Source: Leptasterias polaris (Eukaryota; Echinodermata; Asteroidea; Forcipulatida; Asteriidae). From it: 64,000 bases of DNA. The notes below the pieces were generated by a model that was not told the origin of the DNA, did not search any database, and was given only the letters and a program-made list of their open reading frames with translations. Positions 11,524 through 23,500 of this stretch are shown here, piece by piece. Numbering within the stretch: position 1 is the stretch's first letter; every line of letters starts with the position of its first letter. A program made the translations under genes and the position numbers. Location of the stretch: contig JAZGTN010000003.1 of NCBI GenBank assembly GCA_037783415.1, positions 3,820,501-3,884,500 of the forward strand. Reading direction: 5' to 3'.

Positions 11524-14500
11524 ATGTTTGTTACGGACATTCGGAAGGATTTTTATGAGAAGGTGCTTCACAAGGTAATTTAGCCGTCTTTTTTCATCAC
11601 GTTCAGATTTCTTTTCATTTCAATCCCAGCCAGCGCCACTGCATCACACATGCACTGGCCAGTGTGACACTCACTCGCATTCACAACTACAGACTCAGTT
11701 GACAATGACATGACTGAGAGTGAGACCATGGAGACTGAAGCCCTACTTCCTGCGAATGCGATATGAATTTTGACGTTTTGAGATTGAGAATAATTCAGAA
11801 GAGTTGACCTGTGAATTTAGTGTGTGACTGTGACTGTGTCAGTGTGGTGAGTGGCGGTGTGCTCAAGCAAGATTGCCAGTCATCTCGCCCCCCGTCAAAG
11901 TCGCCCCTCACAAAGTCGCCCCCTGCTAAAGTCGCCCCCAGCAAGCTCGCCCCCTCCAGGTACAAACTCGCCCCCTCACAATGTCGCCCCCCGACAAAGT
12001 CGCCCCCTAACAACCCCTAAACATAAAAGATTTCTCACAAAAATATACCGTATAGTATTTAAAAAAATTAAAGGAGAAAAAATCACCGATTAATGTCCAT
12101 CAATAAATAAACGTAAAAACATATCTTACAGAAATATATTTCATAAGTTATGTATTAAAACTATCAAAAGACGAATAGAAAAATATACAGGGCTCGATTT
12201 CACAAAGAGTTAAGATTGATCTTAAGTGCAAATCCATCGTAGTTGCTTAGCAAAGAGTGATGTCACAATACAAATCACTATGGTAATAGTGACAACTCAT
12301 CTTAAGATGAATCTTAGTGCTTTGTGAAATCGACCCCAGGAGACTTAATAAATAAATTAATCTTGCACTGTAACTGTCAACCAAATGATAAAACTATACA
12401 GGAGACTTAATAAATAAATTAATCTTGCACTGTAACTGTCAACCAAATGATAAAACTATACAGGAGACTTAATAAATAAATTAATCTTGCACTGTAACTG
12501 TCAACCAAATGATAAAACTATACAGGAGACTTAATAACTAAATTAATCTTGCACTGTAACTGTCAACCAAATGATAAAACTATACAGGAAACTTAATAAA
12601 TAAATTAATCTTGCACTGTAACTGTCAACCAAATGATAAAACGAGGAATAAAAAAAACCTAAACGGGCAGAGCCCATACCGAGATAGTGTTGTTGTATTT
12701 GTAAGATAAATCTTTTACTTTTTATTAGACAGTAAAATTCACACTACATTTTTTGCACTGCAGTTGCCCTTGTTTTATGAGTTTAGTTAACTTATTTTGC
12801 ACTCTTGTCTTAAGACGTTTTATAAAATCGCATCAAAGAGAATGGTCACTTGTGGATTTGGCGAAACTTACTAATACTAGCATAAGGTCTATCCCAAATA
12901 CGGCCTGGTTGATTCTGTAACTGTAAAAGTTAGTGTCCATCCGGGGCATTGCCGAAGATGGCAGCACAGCCTCGCAAAAGCTTCTTGCTGTCGACCAAGC
13001 CAGCAACAAACGAATCCCATAGCTTGAATAGCCTGCCCTGGTTGCTGGTGTCTCTCCTTCTTTGCCGCTTTGTCAGCTTCTGCTCACTCACCAGACGGAC
13101 CTGCAGACTCACCATTCTGGCCTCGTCGTGGAGAACCTCCACCAGCTGATACCTGTTCAGGTCAAGGTTTTAGCCAGGATTTGGTAAAAGGGTGTCCAAA
13201 TCTGCTGGAAATTTAAAAACTGGGTGTCCAAATTGTTCACTTACAATACATTTACATGTAAATGACAGATGAAACAGGGTGTCCAAATTTAAAACAGGGT
13301 GTCCAAAAGACACCCAGACACCCCTCTGGCTAACACTATGGTTCAGGTTGCTCCTGCCACCTGCCCTTCGATTGAGTCTATTGTGCCAACCTAAAGCAAC
13401 GAAGTATAAGTGTAGGATTGTAATGATAAATAAAAAGCATAATATAGAAGGGAGTTGGAACAAAAATGAGACCGGTGTATTGAGGCAATCTTCCAATTCG
13501 GAAACGATTAGCCCTGGAAAGGTGGTTGTTTTTCCCCTGCTGATTGCATACGAAGATACACACATCTTTTCATCACAACCTAATATACAATAAACAAATA
13601 AATAAGAAACGAAAAATTCTACTAACCTTCTAGGTTGTTGTTCGTTCTCACGCTCTGCATATAGACCGTCCAATGCTTAGGCTTCCACGTCCCAGTAAGC
13701 CCACGTCCCAGTTTGTTCGACATACTCGAACAACTGCAAAAATAAAAATTTAAAAAGATGATTCACAATGTGTCCCCTCAACCGAAGTTATTGTTACCGG
13801 TTGCAGTTTGGAAATATATTCCAAAAAATCGCGAATGAATAGTCAGGTGATCGCATAAACTTTCGTGAAATCGGCTATTGACGTGAGCCAACCTACCTCT
13901 CGAAGCATCGGCGTTGTTGCATCGTTCTCGAAGAAACTCGAACGTCCTAGCGATGGAAGCTGCTGGCAGGAATGGAAGTGCCATCAGCTCCTTCAGAAGC
14001 TGGTAGGTGCCGGCCTTCTCTACGTATGCTCGTTGAAGTCCAACAGACTGGATGTGGCGCCAGACGGCCTGTTTCCAGTGGAAGCCGCATCCTAGGCGCT
14101 TGACCTGTCACAAAATGTTTGTAATGAGTAATAGTTTGAACATGAAAATATCTTTTTGGATGTTGTTGATATTGGCAAGAGTAAGAAGATTAAATTTACG
14201 AAAGAACGGCGTGGTGTGATCTCTAAATTGAAGGCAATACGGAGGACATTTTTTGGAACACGAAATGAGAAGAATAATTAATAAAAATTTATTATTAAAC
14301 TTACATTACGAAAAACGACTTCTATCGCCTTCCACAGGCCCGCCTCGAAATCCATCATGACTTCCTGCAGACTGGCTTCAGGTAAGGCGGACTTCAACGC
14401 TTTGAAGACCTATAGTCTGATGTCTTCTTCCACGACATCAAGGCAAAACATAAGGGCACCTGCTTGACTGCCTCGTCCTTCTTGACAAAACAATGCACCG

Positions 14501-17500
14501 AGAGTAGCTGGTAGACTCTTAACTATCTTAAAAGTCCCATCGATGTACCACCGTTTGCCTCTGCCTAGGATGTGGAGTTGCTCCCCTCGTGCGAAAAGCA
14601 GGTGACGACGGCCATTGTGCCTGATGACATCCTTCAGCAGAAAATCTACAAAACAAAAATTTTTATACAGTTTTCAAGTTTTAGTATTTTGGTCTTTTCA
14701 CCGTCTACAAATAAAATATAATAAATTGAAGAAATAAACGAAATCTCCGTGTTCTTCTTCTTAGGTAATATAAGGTAACCTGATCCAGTGTTGTTTTAAC
14801 AAACGTTTCATTATTCGTGTGTTTTATACACCAAAAACATTGACTTACCATCAGGAATGAACTCTTCAACCAGATCGAAGTCCAGATCCTGCGGATGATT
14901 TGGCCGCTGTGCCTGGCACACCCTGTTGGCCGTCCGAACCAAGTTTGGTATCTTTGGCAAGGACGGCAATGGCTGTTCTGGGTGTACAGCTTGCACTACG
15001 ATGTCTTCCACGATCGCACCAGCCGATGTGAAGACGTTGGCCGTTGCCCTCTCCTTAATCTCCTTAACCACCTGCAGTACCACCTCATCTCCAGGGCGCC
15101 CGGGGTGATTGTGCGGCGTCTTCCCTGGCTCGAAGCAGTCTGCCGCTCTCTGTAAAACAGTTGCCCCACACCTGAGCTGTCTGTTCCTTACGGAACATCT
15201 GTAATCAAAATATTAATTAAATCAAAATGACTCTGATTGATACGGATCCATTGAAACACCTTCAATCTCTTCTTTTACTCAAGTTCATTCACCTTTCCAT
15301 GTTGCTTGAGAATGTGCATTTTCCACATCTGTAAAGTTTCACATTCTTAAACGCATATTTTAAATTTAACATTTTTAATTTAAATATTTAAATTGAAACT
15401 GCGTTATTTTGTATCACTCAAAATGATGACTCACCTCCAGTGTACAGTGCCTGCACACTCTTTTCGCCAGACGTAGGAATAACCAAGGTTATTCACCAGT
15501 TTGGGGTGACCCCGCTGGGTAGACGCCTCTACCACCATGTACTAAGTCCCAGCTGTGTCATCTGCTTCAACATCACCATCCACCGCCGCATCCTCCATTG
15601 AATCTTCCTCAATGGCTTGGCGTTGGGGAGATGAAGCAGCACCGCCTTCCTCTGCAGCATCGTCCATGGCCTCCTCATCAACGGCTTGGTCAACAGCAAC
15701 CTGGACTGGGTCACCACGGCGTTGGGGGGATGGAGCGGGGTCAACCTCCATTGGGTCATCAGTCAACGCCGGAGTTGAAGGCTGGGTAACCATGCCAGCC
15801 AGCGAGAGACGTGACCTCTCGGCAATTGGCGGATAAACCTATAATTAAAACGTAACAAAAACAGTCGATACACACGAAACTGGCTGCTCAAATAATAACA
15901 ACCGTACACAAAAAAATTAAAAAGAAGGTCCGATCCCCTCTTGTATCCAGTTATCGAGGTACCATGACTTTTTCTTTGAATTGAAAAAAATAAACTGATG
16001 CAATATATCAATTGATGCCCTAATTACCTTCCTTTTTTTATTAGAAGTATGCAAAATACTTTTAAAACTGGATGGACGTTGCAATCTTCACACCACGCAC
16101 CGATCTTTGATGCCTTCAGCAGCGTCCAATGTGTTTGGAAAGTTCCCGTTTTCGATGCACACTAGAAAGTACGGTGTCCCGGTAAAGCCACACGTGGAAC
16201 ACAGTCTACAGTGACTACAAGTGTTATGTGAGACTCTGTCTGGCCCTACAGCCGGCAGCTTTCTTCATATTATTCAAAATATATTTTTTACTTTGAAAAT
16301 TATTATAAATAGTGTTATGCAATAAATTTCAACTTATAAATAAATAAATAAATAATAATGAGTGCAAATGTTTCTCTGCTGTCAAGTATGATTTATTTTT
16401 TTATTTATAAAGTTAGCATTACTTCGAATAAATTACACTATAGAAAAATCCAGACTTAATTAAGGCCGTGTCCGAAACGGCGACTTTCGGACAGATGGCC
16501 TAATCTTCTCAGAACTCTTCTTCACCAAGGGGGGCGACTGTGTCGGGGGGGGGACTCTGGCGGGGGCGACTCTGGCGGGGGCGACTCTGGCGGGGGGGCG
16601 ACTCTGGCGGGGGGGCGACTCTGGCGGGGGGCGACTCTGGCGGGGGCGAGACTCTGGCGGGGGGCGACTCTGGCGGGGGCGACTTTGTAGGGGGCGGCAT
16701 TGTGAGGGGGAGAGTTTGTACCTAGAGGGGGCGAGCTTGCTGGGGGGCGACTTTGCAGGGGGCGACTATGTGGGGGCGACTTTGTGGGGGCGACTTTGTG
16801 GGGGGCGAGATGACTGGTTTCCGTGCTCAACTCCTGTGAAACATTCACACAGCGAAAACAGCCCTGTGTGTGACATCAAAAATTGCTTTATATTTGGATT
16901 CGCAGGAAGTATGAACAGGGCTTGTGTACCGGCAGTTCACTTAAACCTATATTTACCATGTGTACACTTTTAATTCTTTACAGGGTTAACATTAACAATA
17001 ACAAAACATTTTCTGATCTGTGTCTAGACAGAAACATAAAGTCGTTGCAGTGAATGTTTAGCCCAATCCAGCTGTCTTATACTGTTACTGTTTATAGTTT
17101 AACTTGTTAAGTAAAGCCGCAACGTCCAGTACAATGTGTGTCTTTACTAATTTAGTGACACTGACAGACTCGGTCTTAGACTGAACATGCGCAGTGACAG
17201 TTTTTTGGTTGCGACTTCCCTGACATATGTCTAATCCTAGCTCCATTCCAACATTGTCAATGTCATTGTGATTTCTTATTCACAGCCTCTGTATAAGTGT
17301 TGCCCCGGTTTTGGCCTTGATGCCCCTTCAGAAGTTTCCCACAGAGATTTTCCAATGGAAGTGCCCTTTTCAAAATAAGATGGCCTTGCCCTATCCAAGA
17401 TGAAATTCCAGGCCTGCTTATGCATGCAATGGAATGCATTGGATTCTTCCTCTGAACTCCTCAGAGTAGTTTACTTTAATTTAAAGCCTTTTTCTTTAAA

Positions 17501-20500
17501 TCCTGTTCTTACAGCGAGTTCTCGTCTTGGTGTCATTTGACATTGATGCAATATGTGCCTGTAAGATTCTTCAGGCCTTGTTCCACTGTGACAGTGTACA
17601 GTATACCTTGGTGCCCGTCATTGGTAAGATGGACTGGGAACGAGCTTTCTCGGAACATGCAGAGCAGGTATGATCAAAAGGCATTGATATTCTCCATATT
17701 GTTTTAATCTGATTTCCAATTTGTTTTACCTTCAGTAGGCATGAAATTCTTACTACTATACTTTTGTCTGTTTTTCCGATTTTTTGGCCCATGGCAAAAT
17801 CAGAATTTTTTTGATTAAACAGTCTGAAAAGTCTTCTTCTAAAGCTTACAATCAAGTAAGTCGGCACTTGTACTCAATTAAATGTTCCTACTTTTATCCT
17901 TGGTCCAAATATCATGCCTGCTTCAGAAAATCAAATAGTAAACCACAAGGGAAACTGACTGGGTAAATTTAAATGATTTCGGGTTGAACAAAGATAGATT
18001 TACTAGAGCGGGATTTGAACCAACGACCTCCGTAATCACTAAGATTATTAGCATTTGTAAGTTGGGCCTTGTACTCGATAAGATTTTCTTCATATACTCC
18101 TACTTTTGTTCACGGTTTAAAATAAAATTATGAAAAAATGTAAAGAATGAGAATTGTTTTTCTTTTTGTTTTCAATATGTTTTCACTTCCATTAGTTGAT
18201 GTTTAGGTGCTCATAATTTGTTTTTCTTGTATCTCGTTTGCGTAATTTTATTTTTAGCTAATAATTTTGTTTAAAGGTCTTTGTGATACGAATGTGAAGA
18301 GTCTTGAAAGTTTACTTTTAGGCAGATTTTGGCGCCTCAAATGTTTGTTAATTTTAATGTTTCAATGTAAATGTTTTGATTATACTGGTCAGAAAGGAAG
18401 CAAAGTTAGACCAAATGTTTGTGCGCTACTTTACATTTGATTAGGTTATGTTTTTGATATTATTTGTCACAGCTTGAGTTTGTTGTCATGATAAACTGTG
18501 GTGTAACGCTTGACATTCTGGAGACTCTTCAACCAGAGGAGAATGTGACGTTCTTTGTTTGTGACAACCATCGACCAATGGACCTTGTCAATGTCTACAA
18601 TGACACCCAGGTAGCGTCATAAAAAGCTGATGTTTTCTTTAGTATTTATTTGTAATTTTTTAAAATCTTTGGCAGGCCTTGCGCTTAAGCTTTTTGTAAA
18701 GTAAACTGCATTTTACTTGCAGGAAGTTTTAGCAGCCCAGACATGTATGGTCATAAATGTATCTTTCTTATGTATTATTAATGTAAGCAATCACAACCAG
18801 TTTAAAGGTAAAATAAAGTTCCATTCAATTTCATACACTCATAAATAAATTAACACATTAATTTTTTTAATTATTCACACCTAAAAAAGAAGAAATATGA
18901 GCTATTTAAGCAAGTAGGTTTCTTAGTTTCAGGGTAAGTTGTGAAAGTGGTGTTTACTAGCCGTAAGCAGTTTTTACTAGACAATGTATGCCGGGCTAGC
19001 GTTAAAGGCACTGAACACGTTTGGTAATTACTCAAAATATATATTAGCATAAAAACTTACTTGGTAACCAGCAATGGAGAGCTGTTGATAGTATAAAACA
19101 TTGGGAGAAACCACTCCCTCTGAAGTAACGTAGTTTTTGAGAAAGAGGTAACTTCTCACTAAAATAATAAAAGACTTCATGCATGAAGCCTTTTATTAGC
19201 ATCTGAAAGCACACAAAATTGTGCAACAAGGGTGTTTTTTCTTTCTTTATTTTCTTGCAACTTCGATGACCGATTCAGCCCAAATTTTCACAGGTTTGTT
19301 ATTTTATGCATATGTTGGGATACACCGAGTGACAATACTGGTCTTTGATAATTACCAAACGTGTTCAGTGCCTTTAAGGGGGTAAACCCTTCTTTGGAGA
19401 GAATCGGTTCCTTGGAAAATGTGAGCATGGTGAGTCGGAGAATATTGAAAGTAGCCCTTTTTTAAAGGAAAGTGTTGGGATATCCAGTATCCAGTGTGGA
19501 CAATTGTCAGATTGTAGCTTCAGTAAAAGACTGATCTGTAATTTATTTTTTGTCTTCAGGTAAAACTGCTGATATCTCCTGAAGAATCCATCCCAAAATA
19601 TGAGGATATTTTCAGAGATGAAGAGGTGAGCTGATTTATAAAAAAAGAAATGTCAAAATTAATTTTAGCCTGTGTTCAATTGCTGCTTTATTATTTTGTT
19701 ACTTGGACTTTTTTTGCTCTCTACACCCATACCCATTCTCTTCTCTCCCATCCCCGGCCCCTTACCAGTGCTTATTCCTGCTTTTTAAATCCATTTATTA
19801 ATTTCAGTCTGTACATTTATAAACTAGACATCCTGTTACCTATCCTATTCTATATTGAATTATCTGTTCACTCTCATGTATACCTGTATGATTGTTGCAT
19901 ATTTTGGCCGAATAAATAATAATAATCCAAATCAAATCTAAACAAAAGGAAGGAGAAATAATCCAGTCTTGTTGCCTTATAGTACTAGGAGTCCTGCAAT
20001 GTGCATGGATAGAAAGGTTTGACTGCAGGTATTCAGAAAACAGGCTTTAAAATACCCACTGGACTACATACATGTACAGGCAAGAGTCAAGTAGTTTTAG
20101 CTTTGGCCATTAACTCCACATAACTGAGCAAGTCCTGCAGTCGAGTGTTTTTTTTCTTCAAAACACAATGTATAATGTACATTTATACTGAAACTTCTCG
20201 ATTCCATAGCTGTTCCTCAAAGTTTAGTAAGGAAATATTTGTGGTCTTGTAAACAAAGTGGAGTGGAGATTTCCTCAAAATTTGAGTCCTAAATTGAATG
20301 TAATTCACTGCTCTTTTGTCCTCTTCTTTATCGATGATTTCAGTCTGATGATGACGATAGCGGACATGAAAGTGAGGGCTCGGAGCCAAATGGAAAGAGG
20401 CGACGATATGATGCGGTAATAAATCAGTCTTCATACTTTGACAAAGAAATAACAGCCTTGAGATTTGTCAGGATTTGTTCCTGATTTTAGGATTTTTTTT

Positions 20501-23500
20501 ATTGATCTCCCCTCACCTTCTGATTCTCTTGAAAGAAACAAAACTGCCATCACAGAGTTGAAAGACAGGGAACCAGTTTTATAGACCACGTGACCTGTGA
20601 CATCACATGTTTACAAAAGAGCCACAGAGCATGGACTTCCTGCAGGCACAGTTTGTACACATCTCAATGGAAGAATACAACAAATCTTATGTTTTATGGA
20701 GATTGCACTGTCAGATTTTTCACAACTTTTGATATGAAGAAAGTGGGGACATCTCAAAAGCTGTACAGCTTGCTTTTGTAATTCTTGAATTTATGTGGAA
20801 ATTATGACACAAAATGTAAATTTTCCCATAATGGCCTGTGTGCATGTCTTGCCTGTCAGGAAATGCATTAGAATGTATAAGGTCACTACTCTGTAAACAA
20901 AGGTAACATGGTCTATAGGCACTTGTTTTCCATTCACTAAGTGATTGCCTTGGTGCCAATTGAAAGTACCCAGTAGACACTTACTACAGTACCCTCATAG
21001 AGGCTGATATCAAAGTAAAAAACTGCCATACCCTACATACAGTAATGAAGCACAAGGCCTGGATAAACCTCTTGTATATAACTTCACCAGTGCTGAGGAC
21101 AAACAATGGAACCACGGCAAGGGTACATACATGCCATGTACATGTATTATCAGCCACTAAGAGGTCTTCCTTTGAACTTTGACTTCAGTGAGGGCGCTGT
21201 TTGAGTTGACGTCATGTTTGACGTCATATACAAGGGGTCTATCATTAGAATTTAAAATATAACATTCACAAACATTAAAAGGCATGAAACGTGACGGTAC
21301 TTTATTTCTGATGGTCGTTGGCAGGATGCCTTGGAGAGGCGGATGGAGAGGAAACGTCAAAAGAGGGAGTGGGATGAGAAGAGACATCAGCTGTTATTTG
21401 ACTATGAAGAGTTCTCGGGATACGGTCAATCAGTAAGTCACCAAATGTCTTGCTTACTCTTAGATCTTGGAAATGGAACGCAGGTAGCCCAGGGGTGGGA
21501 TTTGGCAAAACTAATGCTACCAATACGCATGAAAATCACTTAAAACAACTGCCTTTAAGGATGTTTGAGTTACAAAGTTGAAGAATGTGGAGTTGAAGAA
21601 TGTGGGCAATTATTAGTAACCAAATATATTGCTGATAGTTACCTCTTGGGTACATGCATTGCTGGGGTAGGATTTGGCAAAACCAACCAATGTCGACAAA
21701 ACACATGAACATCCTTGAAAAAACATCAGGGGACACTAACATAACTGGCCTTGGGCCTGTGGTACAGTGTAAAATTCAAGCCCTGAACATGGTCCCAACG
21801 TTGACATTTTTCACAGACTTATACCTTAAGTTTAGGGTTATTATAAAGAAAAGCTGCATAGTGTTCTTGTACCCAATAAATGTCTGTCATTCAAAGCCCA
21901 TTTAATTACAGCTTTACATAATTAGTTCATTTACTTGTGTTTAGATTTAGCGCTGGAAAATGAAAACGGAATATCTGAGACTTTGCATTTATGAAAAATT
22001 GATAAGACACCACAGGCCAAAATTCATGGCTCTGCTTACAATACAATTCTGCTCTTACAGAGGCCTTTGAAGTGCATAAATCTGTGAGGCATAAGCACAG
22101 AATTTCGCGGGCAGCAGATCCATAAAATTGTGCCCACGTTTAATTGTTGTAAGGAAACTGTATTTTCTTTTCATTTGTTGTTGTTTTACAGGCAGCAATA
22201 ATAATGTACGACTTGGCTTGGAAGATGTCTAAAGATACAAATGATTTACTCTGGTAAGTTTTGGGAAATGTTAAATATATCGTAGCTCAGGACAACAGGA
22301 GCCAAAATTTTGTTTCATGTAAGAGAGGATTTCTTTTGAAATATAAGCTGTAATATAAACTGTATTTTTATTTTCGAAGTAATTTGTTTGAAGTCATAAT
22401 TGAACACATGTATAACATTTACATTTGTGTAGGTGGGCTATCGTTGGTTTGACTGATCAACTGCTCTCCAAGAAAATAGACAGGTAAGATAGTTGTATTG
22501 CTCCTGCTGGTAGATTAGACAAATAGCACTCTGCACTCTTGACGACAGTCACGTCACATTTGCTCAAAATACACGGATGTCTGACTAACTTCCCACCACT
22601 CACGTAATCATTGCATCGGTACACCAGACTGCTGGAGTACAGTATATAAACATTGAATACTGACAATGGCTTGGACACATCGGTGAAATTTGACACGTTT
22701 TCTGAGATCAGGGTACTTTTGTGACCACTATATTGAGCTATTTTTAGCATTAGTGCAGAGTGCAATTGGGGCATAAGATCTCTCTTCCACCTTGCCCCGA
22801 TTTTCGTGAAGTTAAAACTAAACTGGCCTTATTTTTTATTTTGTTTTGCCTTCTTGAGAGCCATACGCTTAGCGAGGGGGTCACTGAAAGTAGCAAGGTG
22901 GTCCCCCTCGCTTTAAATGGTCCGGGGAAACACTAACTGACTTATGTAACCATAGTCAAAACCAATTCCATTATATTGACCAATTGTTCTTCCTTTTTCC
23001 TGTCAGAGAGACGTACGTCTTGGAGGCGACAGAATTAAATCGTCACGTTTCAAGACATAACCACAGAGGGGAAGACGAAGATGACTCCGTCTCCATCAAC
23101 TCCATGAGGATATCATTCACTTCAGAGTATCCTTTGCATTATGAAATAGACTTCAAATCAGAACATTTGGCTGTGTCCGAATCAGTGGCTATGGCTATGG
23201 CTGTATTGCCACATCATCATGCGTTGAAGTATAGGACGTCCTTAGAAACACCCTTAGCAACAATCATAGCTATAGCCGCTAATTCAGATACGGCTTTGAT
23301 AGTTACCGGTATTTCCATTGAACGTATGGTGTGTCTTGGCCGAGTGGTCCAGTGCATCGGACTTAATTAGTTCCAATTACTGTATTATCAGAGTTTGGGT
23401 TTGATTCCCAGTCATGTCAGTTGAGTCATTAAGCAAGACACTCAACCACAATTACTTATCATTAAAAAAGGTGTGTAAATGGGGGACTGCAAGGGTTGAG

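Larger units (their letters stand above)
11867..16822. mobile_element. MULE-type DNA transposon, ~4.96 kb, in CDC45 intron 1
   Basis: An 8-bp direct repeat GTGCTCAA flanks the element on both sides (11859-11866 and 16823-16830), as expected of a target-site duplication. Just inside, CCAGTCATCTCGCCCCC at the left is mirrored as GGGGGCGAGATGACTGG at the right. Similarity continues inward for about 140 bp through arrays of a CGCCCC repeat, so the terminal inverted repeats themselves contain tandem repeats. Between them lies a decayed FLYWCH-MULE transposase gene on the minus strand (12930-15793). Smaller MITEs have inserted inside it. 8-9 bp duplications, long terminal repeats and a MULE transposase fit Mutator-like elements. 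Confidence 0.85.

Noticed and set aside
13279..13593. A 104-codon plus-strand frame in CDC45 intron 1.
   Set aside because: It overlaps the hAT MITE and antisense MULE sequence and resembles no protein.
16509..16848. Proline/serine-rich reading frames (minus strand) across the C-rich array, suggesting a repetitive protein.
   Set aside because: They are translations of a minisatellite in a transposon end; open frames arise because the unit lacks stops.
19650..19919. An 89-codon hydrophobic plus-strand frame that might be a small membrane protein or LINE remnant.
   Set aside because: Composition follows the T-rich local sequence; no motif or family could be recognised with confidence.
22984..23370. 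A 128-codon plus-strand reading frame extending past CDC45 exon 9.
   Set aside because: Only its first part (23007-23126) is coding. After the U12 donor it runs through a MITE and the head of a SINE, and the family continues in the next exon at 24177.
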